Part shown: one piece after another, positions 53,657 through 62,467 of the stretch
Layout of the letters: every line of letters starts with the position of its first letter
Numbering within the stretch: position 1 is the first letter of the stretch
Origin: Paenibacillus pinisoli
Lineage (GTDB): Bacteria; Bacillota; Bacilli; Paenibacillales; Paenibacillaceae
Length of the DNA: 64,000 nt
NCBI RefSeq assembly: GCF_003605435.1
Contig: NZ_QXQB01000001.1
Span: forward strand, 1,302,001 to 1,366,000
Direction: 5' to 3'
Translations under genes and position numbers: made by a program
The notes under the pieces: generated by a model
Seen by the model: the letters and a program-made list of their open reading frames with translations, nothing else
Database searches by the model: none
Told to the model about the DNA's origin: nothing

Positions 53657-55045
53657 TTAATTGCTGGCAAAAGAAAACTCCCTCTCCAGCTTTTCGCCGG
53701 AGGCTTGCGTCACTGTGATTACAGCTGTCCAATTGCCAGGACGAGGCAGCACAACATCTTCTGCTTTATAACGGAATTCACCAAATCCCGGGAATGCGAT
53801 GCCGCCTTCCGAATCGGACGCCTCAAGCGCAATACCGATAGCCGGCTTGTCCGCATAACGAAGGGACAGCGATACGGACTCAGGCTCCCCTTCCTCCTCC
53901 GGCAGCCATACCGTCAGGGATGCCTCGTTCGGCCCCGGAGCATTCGGCGATAGCTTCAGCGTATAGTGGAGCTCCTCGCCCATCTGGTGATAATTAAGCG
54001 GCTTCCCATCCGGCATCGGGCTGATAACGGTAAAAATCGCCGCAATGGCAACGATGAAAACCATCAGCAAGCCGTCCAGCTTCAGCCAGATGCTGCGCGG
54101 CAGCTCTCTCCGCCGCGCACGGTATCGCAGTGCCGCTCCGATAGCTGTGACGCCGATAACCAGCACGGTTTTGGCAAGCAGCCAGAGCCCCCAATCCGTA
54201 TAGATCAAATAGAGCCAGCTTGGGATAAGCGTCCAAGTCATCAGCAGGCCGCTAACCGTCAGAATGACGATCGTCAGCCACGCCACTGCGGAGAAGCGTT
54301 CTGCGAATCGTCCCGCCTCCTTCCGGTCCGCTCTCCAGAACAAGAGCAGCAGCATAACGCCGCCCGCCCATACCGCCGCGCATACGAGATGCACGAAGTC
54401 GGACAGAACGGAGACTACGGCTTGCTCAGCGGCGGCTGCATGGCCGCCGAGGCTCTCGGTCAGAAGCAGCAGCACGGCCCAGAGAGCTTTGCCGGGATCC
54501 GGAAGCTTCAGCGCCGAGAATCCAAGCACCGATAATACGATAAGCGCCAGCCATAACTGGCCCGACGTTGTATCCGTGAACACGCGCAGCCAGAGCTCGC
54601 CGCCGCCGCCAAGCTCTCCGACGACACGCGCGGCATGGATGAAGACGTAGAGGATCACAGCCACAAGCAGAGCCTTCATAGCAGGTCCGCTCCACTTATC
54701 CAGCCAGCTTCGCTGCTCCGCCCCGCTGCCGCCCTTCGGAATCAAGAGGCGAAGCAGCATAATGCCCGCGGCGAACATGAGCGCCAAGTAATAAAAGATT
54801 CTAGCCGCATACATGACGCCAGCTTCTACTATGTCTTTCAGCGCGCCATCCGTGCCGGAAGCCCCGGCCTGTCCATGCTCATGGGCAGCGAGCCACATGC
54901 CCTGTGCCTCCGCATATGCGTGCGGGCTCTCATAGAGAAGCAGACCTGCCAGCACGGCAACCGCAAGCAAAGTGCAAGCTCCCGATCTCACCGCGATTCC
55001 AGCGATGCGAGTATGTAAATTTAATGATTTCGACGATAACGACAC
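53657..55045 (-). CDS. CopD-family membrane protein with C-terminal YtkA-like domain
   Basis: About 462 residues: a signal-like helix, then eight or so membrane segments with the CopD domain (VVSVLSDFVHLVCAAVWAGGVM; His in DFVHL and HAARVV), and a C-terminal extracellular beta domain (KLSPNAPGPNEASLTVWLP) like those of FixH/YtkA proteins. It resembles YcnJ but lacks the N-terminal CopC copper-binding domain. A role in copper handling is therefore possible, not proven. The GTG at 55045 is one start; an ATG at 55069 with GGAG is another. It shares direction with the kinase and regulator genes. Confidence 0.72.
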   Translation of the reverse strand: MSLSSKSLNLHTRIAGIAVRSGACTLLAVAVLAGLLLYESPHAYAEAQGMWLAAHEHGQAGASGTDGALKDIVEAGVMYAARIFYYLALMFAAGIMLLRLLIPKGGSGAEQRSWLDKWSGPAMKALLVAVILYVFIHAARVVGELGGGGELWLRVFTDTTSGQLWLALIVLSVLGFSALKLPDPGKALWAVLLLLTESLGGHAAAAEQAVVSVLSDFVHLVCAAVWAGGVMLLLLFWRADRKEAGRFAERFSAVAWLTIVILTVSGLLMTWTLIPSWLYLIYTDWGLWLLAKTVLVIGVTAIGAALRYRARRRELPRSIWLKLDGLLMVFIVAIAAIFTVISPMPDGKPLNYHQMGEELHYTLKLSPNAPGPNEASLTVWLPEEEGEPESVSLSLRYADKPAIGIALEASDSEGGIAFPGFGEFRYKAEDVVLPRPGNWTAVITVTQASGEKLEREFSFASN

Positions 55046-55206
55046 GCTTCCACATCCTTCTTTCCTCATTCGACTCCAGTTTACTAAACGGCAAGCAAAA
55101 GGACAATTGATCCCTTCCCATGCTTTAAACCGCCGCAAAGCGTATAAGGACGGGCTTCTTCGCTCATTCTGTTAAAAGTAGACCTGTGAAAAGGATGTGA
55201 ACATTG

Positions 55207-55362
55207 ATGACGGACAGGCACTTTCGCGTAGCCCAGTTGGACAATATGCCTGATGCGCTTGATGCGATCAAGCATTTGGAGGAGCAGTTAAGCGGCCAAA
55301 GCGGGGAAGATATTGCGCTTGTTGCATTTTCATCTGAAGAAGATCAAAGGGCAGAGCAATAA
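55207..55362 (+). CDS. 51-residue hypothetical protein
   Basis: MTDRHFRVAQLDNMPDALDA, then KHLEEQLSGQSGEDIALVAF and a charged tail ending RAEQ. It is soluble and helical-looking. A TTG three bases upstream, 8 bp after AAAGGA, could be the true start. A terminator hairpin follows. No family recognised. Confidence 0.6.
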   Translation: MTDRHFRVAQLDNMPDALDAIKHLEEQLSGQSGEDIALVAFSSEEDQRAEQ

Positions 55363-55395
55363 CTGGAGACACATTCTTGCAGCCGTTTTCCCGGC

Positions 55396-55447
55396 AAAAA
55401 GGCATCCCGCCTGCGGATTTTCGCTTCCGCCGGCTCGGATGCCTTTT
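55396..55447. terminator. Bidirectional terminator
   Basis: AAAAGGCATCC pairs with GGATGCCTTTT around an inner GCGGA/TCCGC stem. It lies between convergent genes (the small plus-strand gene and the cyclotransferase gene) and suits both. Confidence 0.8.
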
Positions 55448-55461
55448 CTATGAGCCCATGT

Positions 55462-55863
55462 CTACCCGCTCTTCCGCGCCGCATAGTCCGGCCAATACCC
55501 ATCCGGAATCGGCGGATAGCCCCGGTCACTGTCCCATACATACACCCAGCCCGACAGGCCATGGGATTCCAGATCGGATACCCAGATGCGGTCGTATTCG
55601 TTCTGCTCCTCTATGCCGTAGAAGTCCTCCAGCACATCCATGGCCGCCAGCCCCTGCCGGTCTACCGTAATCCACTGTCCCTGGATAACAGCCTTGAGGC
55701 TCTCCGATTCACGGTCGCGAACAGCGGCCGGATAAGAGCCGAAATCGACGAGCCTCCCCGCGATGACGCCTGGCATATAGCTCTTTACATAATTGGATAC
55801 GACATGATGATTGCTTTGACCCGGCAGCAACGAACCATAAATAAAAACGCGAATGACAGACAT
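55462..55863 (-). CDS. Gamma-glutamylcyclotransferase-like protein
   Basis: A 133-residue GGCT/AIG2-fold protein. The N-terminal YGSLLPGQSNHHV is the substrate-binding YGSL motif, and VLEDFYGIEEQNEYDRI has the region of the catalytic Glu. Such proteins release 5-oxoproline from gamma-glutamyl compounds. GGGGG precedes the ATG. It stands alone between the 51-residue gene and the glutamate dehydrogenase gene, pointing away from both. Confidence 0.82.
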   Translation of the reverse strand: MSVIRVFIYGSLLPGQSNHHVVSNYVKSYMPGVIAGRLVDFGSYPAAVRDRESESLKAVIQGQWITVDRQGLAAMDVLEDFYGIEEQNEYDRIWVSDLESHGLSGWVYVWDSDRGYPPIPDGYWPDYAARKSG

Positions 55864-56008
55864 GGAGATCCCCCTGCTTTGTGTAGATGTGAATGAACGT
55901 TCACGTTAGCTTTCCTAACATTATGCCGCATTTTATTCACATGCGCAATATATGGTACAATCAGTCAAAGCACACATCATATGCTTACTACAAGGAGGTC
56001 GTATCCCT

Positions 56009-57388
56009 ATGGCAAGTCAGACTGGAGCCATTGTACAACAATCCCTGAACGCGTTAATGGGAGATTCTTCATTCCTTCCCCTTGTCCAAGGACAACGCCG
56101 GGAACAAGCCTTTCAATCGTTGGCGGCAATTCTGTCTACACCGAACAAAGTACATAAGGCATTCCTGCGCATTGCGCTGGAGGACGGCAATGTCGTGCGC
56201 ATTCCTGCCTTCCGTATTCAACACAATGATGCGCTTGGCCCTTACAAAGGCGGCATTCGCTTCCATGAATCCGTCAATGAAGACGAGGTTACCAATCTTG
56301 CGGCGCTGATGACGCTCAAAAACGCGCTGCATGAAGTTCCGTTCGGCGGCGGCAAAGGCGGAGTCGTCATTAATCCGCGCAGCTTCTCCGAGAAAGAGCT
56401 GTACACGATCTGCAAAAAATATGTCCAGTATTTCAGCGATATACTGGGACCCGATAAAGATATTCCAGCTCCGGATATGGGCACGGGCGAGCGCGAGATG
56501 GACTGGATGATGGCGGAATACAAAAGCATCCATCCCGGTTCCCCGTACCTTGGCAGCTTCACCGGCAAAAGTCTGGTCAGCGGCGGCTCGCTCGGACGCC
56601 GGGAGGCTACGGGCAAAGGCGTCTACTTCACCTTCCGCTATATGATGCATGACTTCATCCGCGACAATATCGGCTGGCTGGCCGGCAGCTCGAACCCTTT
56701 TGCGGCAACGGCGCTTGCTTACGCGAACAAGCCGATGTCCATCGCGGTGCAAGGCTTCGGCAACGTCGGCTCCGTTACAGCGATGGAAGCTTACAAGTGC
56801 TCCGATATTCGCGGCAAAGTCGTCGCTGTCAGCGACCGCAATGTCACCTTGTATAACGAGAGCGGTCTTGATATTCCCGCTCTGGTCGAGTATGCATCGA
56901 CGAACCGCGGCGATCTGCCGTCGACAGAGGATGCGCTGAGGGAAAGCGGCATAGCTGGCGAATTGCTGGACCGCGAAGCGGTGCTCTACTTGAATGTAGA
57001 TGTCCTGTTCCTCGCGGCGCTTGAAGACCAAATTCACGGCAATAATGTGAATGAAGTGAAAGCCCGCATCATTGTCGAAGGGGCCAATGCTCCGATTACG
57101 GGAGAAGCGGACGAGATCTTAACTTCGCAAGGCACGATCATTGTGCCGGATATTTTGGCCAATGCAGGGGGCGTCATCGTCTCGTACTTCGAATGGCTGC
57201 AAGGCAGAGAAACGCAATTCTATTCGGAAGCGGAAGTGTACCGCCAGCTGTTCGCCAAGATGCAGAAAACGATGAACGGCATCCTGCCGGCTTACTTCGG
57301 CGATCCGCTGTCGCTCCGGCAAAATTGCTTTGTCCATGCCGTAACCAAGCTGTCCTCCGTATTATACCGTCAAGGCAAACTATACTAA
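56009..57388 (+). CDS. NAD(P)-glutamate dehydrogenase
   Basis: A 459-residue enzyme. The N-terminal domain has the substrate Lys in GPYKGGIRFH and PFGGGKGGVV and the catalytic PAPDMGTGEREMDWM, then the Rossmann motif VQGFGNVGSVTAMEA and VEGANAPIT. It interconverts glutamate and 2-oxoglutarate plus ammonia. RocG/GudB-type by length and order. The ATG at 56009 has AAGGAGG upstream; the longer reading from 55952 has no site. Confidence 0.93.
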   Translation: MASQTGAIVQQSLNALMGDSSFLPLVQGQRREQAFQSLAAILSTPNKVHKAFLRIALEDGNVVRIPAFRIQHNDALGPYKGGIRFHESVNEDEVTNLAALMTLKNALHEVPFGGGKGGVVINPRSFSEKELYTICKKYVQYFSDILGPDKDIPAPDMGTGEREMDWMMAEYKSIHPGSPYLGSFTGKSLVSGGSLGRREATGKGVYFTFRYMMHDFIRDNIGWLAGSSNPFAATALAYANKPMSIAVQGFGNVGSVTAMEAYKCSDIRGKVVAVSDRNVTLYNESGLDIPALVEYASTNRGDLPSTEDALRESGIAGELLDREAVLYLNVDVLFLAALEDQIHGNNVNEVKARIIVEGANAPITGEADEILTSQGTIIVPDILANAGGVIVSYFEWLQGRETQFYSEAEVYRQLFAKMQKTMNGILPAYFGDPLSLRQNCFVHAVTKLSSVLYRQGKLY

Positions 57389-57572
57389 TTACAGGTACAG
57401 ACGGTTTTCCTGCCACCCTTGCACAGCCTTCCTGCCCGGGAGATGCTGTGCAAGACTTAAGGGGAACCGGCAAGCCCATATCGATACGCCCTTCTGGGAG
57501 CCGCGCGCGGTGTGGAAGCAAGCGAGTCTGTGCCTGATGCTATACATGAAGCAACAGGAAGAGGCATGACAT

Positions 57573-57884
57573 ATGGAAACCATTGAACTATCATCAATCA
57601 TTATCGGTTACGCGCAGCATTCGTCCTTCAAGGTTGCTTTCTCGAAGGCCGTGCTTGTCATCGTCACCGATCATGGAGACAAGCTGTGGTATATTGACGT
57701 AGATGGCGTCAGAGACAAGGATCTCCTCTCCTGGTTCAGCCAGAATGAGGACATTCGCGTGCAGCTTACCGCCAAGGCAGCAACAGGCGAGGAGTATCAG
57801 GGCATCGCCTACTTCCACCCCAACGAGCCCAGCTCCGCCGCCGCCATTCGCGGCGATGGCGAGCTGATCCGTACCGAAGCTTAG
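57573..57884 (+). CDS. Hypothetical 103-residue protein
   Basis: A soluble beta-rich protein beginning METIELSSIIIGYAQHSSFK, with SKAVLVIVTDHGDKLWYIDVD in the centre and an Ala/Gly-rich end. No recognised family. It starts 184 bp after the glutamate dehydrogenase gene; a weak GGAAGAGG site precedes the ATG. A strong bidirectional terminator follows at 57922. Confidence is moderate that it is expressed. Confidence 0.6.
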   Translation: METIELSSIIIGYAQHSSFKVAFSKAVLVIVTDHGDKLWYIDVDGVRDKDLLSWFSQNEDIRVQLTAKAATGEEYQGIAYFHPNEPSSAAAIRGDGELIRTEA

Positions 57885-57921
57885 GCTGCAAGCGGGTGCA
57901 GCTGAGTGACTCATCCACCAT

Positions 57922-57973
57922 AAAAAGGCGCTTGCCGTACGCGAATGATCGCGTAACCGGCAAGCGCCTTTTT
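57922..57973. terminator. Bidirectional terminator
   Basis: AAAAAGGCGCTTGCC pairs perfectly with GGCAAGCGCCTTTTT, with an inner ACGCG/CGCGT stem. It ends the convergent hypothetical gene and the aldolase-like gene. Confidence 0.9.
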
Positions 57974-58000
57974 GGGTAAATGTAATAGTCAGGTTCGGTA

Positions 58001-58957
58001 TTACTTGGAGATTTCCGGAGTTGTCAGCTGATCGTAGAAGTCAACCGCTTTATCCTTGTTCTCGGAAGCGCGAAGCGCCATTGCGGATCTCGGATGCTCA
58101 TCCAGAATACCCGTGATCATGTAAGGGATAATGTAGCCCCACTCTTCCTTCTCGCGAAGTGGCACCATATATTTCTCGATCATGTCGAGAACCGGACGAA
58201 CGTTGTATTTCGTATTTTGCAATTCGGATACAAGCAGTTCCGTGTTGCAGTTGCCTGCCGCGCGGCCCATGCCGTATACGGATGCGTCAAGCAGCTCTAC
58301 GCCTTTGTTTGCTGCAATCAGCGTGTTCGCGAACGCAAGCTGCAGGTTGTTGTGGGCATGGACGCCAAGACGTTTGTTCGGCAGATGCTGCTGGAACTTA
58401 TCCACCAGGTAGCTTAAATCGTCCGGCTTCAGGCTGCCGTAGGAATCCACGATGTACACCACGTCAACCACGCTGTCATTAATTTGCTTGAATGCTTCGA
58501 TGAGCTGGTTCTCCATTACGTTGGAGAGCGCCATAATGTTCAATGTCGTCTCGTATCCGCGGTCGTGGAAAATTTGCACCAGCTCAAGGGCCTTGTCTAC
58601 ATCTTGAATGTAGCAAGCAACGCGAATTAGATCGAGCAGGCTCTCGCTGCGCGGCAAAATATCATTCTCGTCAACACGGCCGATATCCACGAGCGCGGAC
58701 AGCTTGGTGTTGCCTTTGTTCGGGATGACTTTGCGAAGGAATTCATCATCCAGGAAGCGCCATGGCCCTGCGCTGTCAGCGCCCTTCAACAGCTTCGGCG
58801 AATTCTTGTAGCCGATCTCCATGTAGTCGACGCCAGCTTCGTTCAAGCTATTATAAAGGTGCTGTACAAACTCGACGCTGAAATCCCAGTTATTGACGAG
58901 TCCGCCGTCACGAATTGTACAATCGACAATTTTGCAATGACTAGTTTTCGAATGCAT
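58001..58957 (-). CDS. DRE-TIM (HMG-CoA lyase-like) aldolase-domain protein
   Basis: A 318-residue metal-dependent TIM-barrel protein. The opening IVDCTIRDGGLVNNW is a DRE-TIM motif in which the usual Arg-Asp pair follows Thr-Ile, and the metal-binding HAHNNLQLAFAN plus ANKGVELLDASVYGMGRAAGN completes the site. Relatives include isopropylmalate synthase, HMG-CoA lyase and 4-hydroxy-2-oxovalerate aldolase; this branch is a stand-alone form of unknown substrate. AAAGGAG precedes the ATG. Its start lies 350 bp from the c-di-AMP riboswitch gene, transcribed the other way. Confidence 0.82.
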   Translation of the reverse strand: MHSKTSHCKIVDCTIRDGGLVNNWDFSVEFVQHLYNSLNEAGVDYMEIGYKNSPKLLKGADSAGPWRFLDDEFLRKVIPNKGNTKLSALVDIGRVDENDILPRSESLLDLIRVACYIQDVDKALELVQIFHDRGYETTLNIMALSNVMENQLIEAFKQINDSVVDVVYIVDSYGSLKPDDLSYLVDKFQQHLPNKRLGVHAHNNLQLAFANTLIAANKGVELLDASVYGMGRAAGNCNTELLVSELQNTKYNVRPVLDMIEKYMVPLREKEEWGYIIPYMITGILDEHPRSAMALRASENKDKAVDFYDQLTTPEISK

Positions 58958-59131
58958 GCTTGCTGCTCCTTTGATTTGAACATGAGTTCACTTTTTATCT
59001 ACCATCATACTTGAAATATGGCGGGAACGCAAAGTAATTATGTCGGTTTTTGGATATTTTGGACGTTTGGCTGTCCCGATAAGATATCATTTACAAATTG
59101 ATATTTTAAAGTTAAAATATTATGTAAACAT

Positions 59132-59292
59132 CAACGCTTAATTTTTCCTATCTGGAAAAAGCGGGGGAACCAACGTAAGTGCGACGCGGGCCGACAGCCG
59201 GCTGCGGCCTTGCAAGGGGTGAGTCCGGGGATTTGTACCCCCGGTAGGGTCTACTCTCTAGCCCGAATCCGACAGCTAACCTCGTAAGCGGA
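59132..59292 (+). promoter_or_regulatory. c-di-AMP (ydaO/yuaA) riboswitch
   Basis: The conserved blocks follow in order: CGCTTAAT, GCGGGGGAACC, GGGGTGAGTCC, GGTAGGG, CTCTC, GCCCGAATCCG and CAGCTAACCTCGTAAGCG, with the first and last pairing as P1. This is the ydaO-yuaA motif that binds cyclic di-AMP and normally turns genes off. The 3' end is followed within a few bases by the AAAGGAGAG ribosome site of the next gene, so control could be at translation. Confidence 0.93.
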
Positions 59293-59309
59293 CAAAGGAG
59301 AGATGTCTT

Positions 59310-59750
59310 ATGCTTTCTTTATCATTGCAAGATTCCCCATTTCCTTCAGAACAACCTCTGCAGCTCAACATTTCGCGCGTGGAAGTATTCGTCATTCCGG
59401 CGCTTGCGATCGACTCGACAGGGTATCGCGTTTGTCTCCGCATCAGCAGCGATCTTGGCTACGGCTGGAACGAGCAGTTCGTCAGCGATAGCGAGCCAAG
59501 CCTGCAACTCGACCGTTGGGGTCCGCTCTTCCGCAGCTTCATCGGCCAATTCTCGATCGTTTCCTTGACCGAACGGCTCACCGAACGTATCGCGCATACT
59601 CTTAATCCCGATAACCGGGCTTATCGTCTATTTTCCGCCGCTATTACCCAGCTGCAGAATCCGGGCTCCGGACGCCCGCTTGCTTCGGCCGAGCCTGCTG
59701 AGGAATCCGTTCTTCAACAGCGCGCCGTCGCTTATTTGTCCGTAGACTAA
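59310..59750 (+). CDS. Unknown protein under a c-di-AMP riboswitch
   Basis: A 146-residue soluble protein without signal peptide or membrane helix. It starts MLSLSLQDSPFPSEQPLQL and contains ISRVEVFVIPALAIDSTGY and SSDLGYGWNEQFVSD, faintly like the N-terminal part of enolase-superfamily proteins, but the catalytic barrel is missing. No family recognised. It follows the ydaO-type riboswitch directly (AAAGGAG 9 bp before ATG). Genes so controlled usually serve potassium transport, osmolyte uptake or cell-wall hydrolysis. Confidence 0.7.
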   Translation: MLSLSLQDSPFPSEQPLQLNISRVEVFVIPALAIDSTGYRVCLRISSDLGYGWNEQFVSDSEPSLQLDRWGPLFRSFIGQFSIVSLTERLTERIAHTLNPDNRAYRLFSAAITQLQNPGSGRPLASAEPAEESVLQQRAVAYLSVD

Positions 59751-59908
59751 CCGCAAGTTCGCTTGGATATGGGGAATATCCGATGCCGGCCAGCCTGCCA
59801 AGGCAGGCCGCAACCAGCATCAAGCCCGCAGCCTTCCTACCCGGAATGCCGGGCTTGTTTGCATTATGGGGAGTTTCCGGGGCTGGCGGTGCGCCATGGC
59901 GGAGCTGC

Positions 59909-60560
59909 AAGCCGAGTTTCTCGGCTTGCAGCTGCTACGGCGGCGGCTTTCAGCTCTCTAAGCCGAGTTTCTCGGCTTGCTGCTGCTACGGCGGCGGCTT
60001 TCGGCTTCCTAAGCCGAGTTTCTCGGCTTTCTGCTGCTACGGCGGCGGCTTTCGGCTCTCTAAGCCGAGTTTCTCGGCTTGCTGCTGCATCGGCAGCGGT
60101 TTTCGGCTCCCTAAGCCGAGTTTCTCGGCTTGCTGCGCTCCGCCCGCAGCTTTCGGCTCTCTAAGCCGAGTTTCTCGGCTTGCAGCTGCTACGGCGGCGG
60201 CTTTCGGCCCTGCAAGCCGAGAAACTCGGCTTGCACCTGCATCAGCAGCGACTTTCGCCTCTCTAAGCCGAATTTCTCGGCTTGCTGCTGCTACGGCGGC
60301 AGCTTTCGGCTCTCTAAGCCGAGTTTCTCGGCTTGCTGCTGCTACGGCGGCGGCTTTCGGCTCTCTATGCCGAGTTTCTCGGCTTGCACCTGCATCGGCG
60401 GCAGCTCTCGGCTCCCAAAGCCGAATTTCTCGGCTTGCTGCTGCTTCAGCGGAGGCTTTCGGCTCTCTATGCCGAGTTTCTCGGCTTGCTGCTGCTACGG
60501 CGGCGGCTTTCGGCTCTCTATGCCGAGTTTCTCGGCTTGCAACTACTACGGCGGTGCCTC
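59909..60560. repeat. 13-copy, 51-bp tandem array with a palindrome in every unit
   Basis: Units start every 51 bp from 59909 to 60521. Each has AAGCCGAGTTTCTCGGCTT (8-bp arms around TTT), a GCTGCTGCTACGGCGGCGG-like stretch and TTTCGGCTCTCT. In the unit at 60215 the palindrome centre is AAA instead of TTT, as if flipped. Because 51 is a multiple of three, all plus-strand frames stay open through the array, giving false long reading frames. From 60561 to 60874 nothing else but a terminator is seen. Confidence 0.92.
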
Positions 60561-60589
60561 CCTTCTAGCCCCCCCAATAGAAAAATAAA

Positions 60590-60636
60590 GAGGCGCCTCT
60601 ACCATCGATTTCTCATGGTAAAGGCACCTCGTTTTT
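60590..60636. terminator. Terminator-like hairpin downstream of the array
   Basis: GAGG-GCCT-CTACCAT pairs with ATGGTA-AGGC-CCTC with small bulges, followed by GTTTTT on the plus strand. Confidence 0.65.
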
Positions 60637-60874
60637 GCATATTTGCAACCTTTCGACTTCAACACCTCCATAACTGATTCATCGAGTCCATTATCCTGTA
60701 AAAACAAACAACCGGCTAAACTTCCACTCATGAACCTGCATGACTTAAAAGCATCTAAGCAACAAATCAAAGAGTAATAAGAGGCATACCGGCAGCTCAC
60801 CCGCTACATCACTAATAGGCAGATAAAATAACTCCTTCCAACCTACGTAAAGCAGCCACCTCCCAACTCCCCCG

Positions 60875-61657
60875 CTAAGAACCCGTCGAGCGGTAATGGC
60901 GCACGCCGAAGCGCCAGATGAGGAGGCAAGGGATGAGGAACAGCATACCGCCGAATGTGATCAGCATGGGCAAGTACATGCTGCCTTCCCGCTTATCGAG
61001 CAGGTACATGAGCGGCAAGTAGCTGACACAGCCGAACGGGATGATGAAGGTGAAAAAACGTGTCACCCATTTCTCATAAATGTTGAGCGGATATTGCGCC
61101 ATCTCGCGCCCGCCGTCTGTGAACACGTTGGCAACCTCAATCGCCTGAATGGTCCAGAAACAGAACGTCGCCGCCAATATGAATATGCCAGTAAAAATAA
61201 TGGTGCCGTTAGCGATCATAAGCAGCAGCGTGAACAGCTTTGGAAAGCTCCATATTTGCGGCAAGCTCGATACCGACCAGACCAGCACGATCGCACTTTG
61301 CAGAAGTCTGCCGACTCTCGTAAACTCAAACTTCGAACCGAGCACTTGCAGCGCCGTGCTTCTGGGGCGAACCAGCAGCCGGTCAAAATCTCCCCTGCCC
61401 ACCAGCGACGAAAATGCATCAAATCCCCTTGCAAAGCATTCGCTAAGCGAGAACGACATATGGATGATGGAGAAGCAAAGCGCTACCTCAAAGAAAGTCC
61501 ATCCCTGCAGCTCGCCGAAACGCTGGAACATGAAGTACAAGCCCCCGAACACCATAAAGGGAATAAAAAACTGTCCGACGCTCATCAACAAAAAGGATGT
61601 CCGATACTCCATCTGGGATTTCAGATGAATGCTCAAATATTTGAAATATAATCTCAT
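60875..61657 (-). CDS. ABC-2 type exporter permease (second subunit)
   Basis: A 260-residue membrane protein with six hydrophobic segments of the ABC-2 exporter family. The cytoplasmic stretch SECFARGFDAFSSLVGRGDFDRLLVRP (in short GRGDFDRLLVRP) is characteristic of the DUF990-type permeases. It forms a heterodimer with the next permease and uses the ATPase at the operon start. The exported substrate is unknown. It lies 6 bp after the partner permease gene. Confidence 0.87.
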   Translation of the reverse strand: MRLYFKYLSIHLKSQMEYRTSFLLMSVGQFFIPFMVFGGLYFMFQRFGELQGWTFFEVALCFSIIHMSFSLSECFARGFDAFSSLVGRGDFDRLLVRPRSTALQVLGSKFEFTRVGRLLQSAIVLVWSVSSLPQIWSFPKLFTLLLMIANGTIIFTGIFILAATFCFWTIQAIEVANVFTDGGREMAQYPLNIYEKWVTRFFTFIIPFGCVSYLPLMYLLDKREGSMYLPMLITFGGMLFLIPCLLIWRFGVRHYRSTGS

Positions 61658-61663
61658 ATCCGC

Positions 61664-62467
61664 CTACCCTCCCTGCACGACGACGGCTCGCAGCGCTTTT
61701 TTCATTAATGCTCTTCCAGCCAGCACAAGCACCGCTAGCCAAGCAATCTGAATCAGAATGCCCCATGCCGCTTCCGCAACGGGGATATGTCCGGAATAGA
61801 CGCGAAACGGGAAGTCAGTCGTCCAGCGGAACGGCAGTATGTACACGATCGGCTGAAGCCACGACGGCATAAGCGGAACCGGAATAACCATGCCTGCCAG
61901 AAATTCGCCTGCAACCGCAATCATCAGAATGGAGCCAACCGGCGACATGGTCCAGAACACCGATATGTAGATCAGCATCGAGATCGCTACGACCACAAAC
62001 AAACCTAACGCCAGCGCAATCAGAAACAGCACAAAAGACCCCCAAGTAGGCGGAAATCCCATCCGATAAGGCTCAGGGATAATAAAAACGATCGCCATCA
62101 GCGGAAAGCAGCGCAGCGTCGCGCTTGCAAATCGTTGAGCCAGCAGCTTGGAGTACCAATGCGGGTACAGCTCCATAGGCCTGCATAACTCATAGGCAAT
62201 GTTGCCGTTAGTAATCAAATCAAACAATTCCTGATCGCGAAACCATAACATGATGAAGGACAAAAAGATTTGCTGCAGCCATACATACGTAATCAAATCA
62301 TCCAGAGAAATGGGCTGATCGCCCGAGCCGTTGCTGTAGAATGCAGCGAAGATCATGATGAAGACAAAGCCGAAGAATAGCTGGGTTGCCATACCGGCGA
62401 GCGCTGCCGAGCGGTACTGCATCCCGTTAATAAAACGGAGGCGCCAAATCGAAGCATAAGCCTTCAT
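61664..62467 (-). CDS. ABC-2 type exporter permease (first subunit)
   Basis: A 267-residue membrane protein with six hydrophobic segments. FDLITNGNIAYELCRPMELYPHW (in short NGNIAYELCRP) corresponds to the same cytoplasmic motif as in the partner. The ATG overlaps the stop of the ATPase gene (ATGA), showing translational coupling. Together the three genes form a complete exporter of the NatA/DUF990 kind. Confidence 0.87.
   Translation of the reverse strand: MKAYASIWRLRFINGMQYRSAALAGMATQLFFGFVFIMIFAAFYSNGSGDQPISLDDLITYVWLQQIFLSFIMLWFRDQELFDLITNGNIAYELCRPMELYPHWYSKLLAQRFASATLRCFPLMAIVFIIPEPYRMGFPPTWGSFVLFLIALALGLFVVVAISMLIYISVFWTMSPVGSILMIAVAGEFLAGMVIPVPLMPSWLQPIVYILPFRWTTDFPFRVYSGHIPVAEAAWGILIQIAWLAVLVLAGRALMKKALRAVVVQGG

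Noticed and set aside
59909..60560. CRISPR array or integron
   Set aside because: The segments between palindromes are themselves repeated, not unique; no cas or integrase gene.
59783..60568. 261-residue Cys-rich repeat protein on the plus strand
   Set aside because: The frame is open only because the 51-bp repeat is a multiple of three; all three frames are open and no ribosome site was seen. Kept as a finding, not as a gene.
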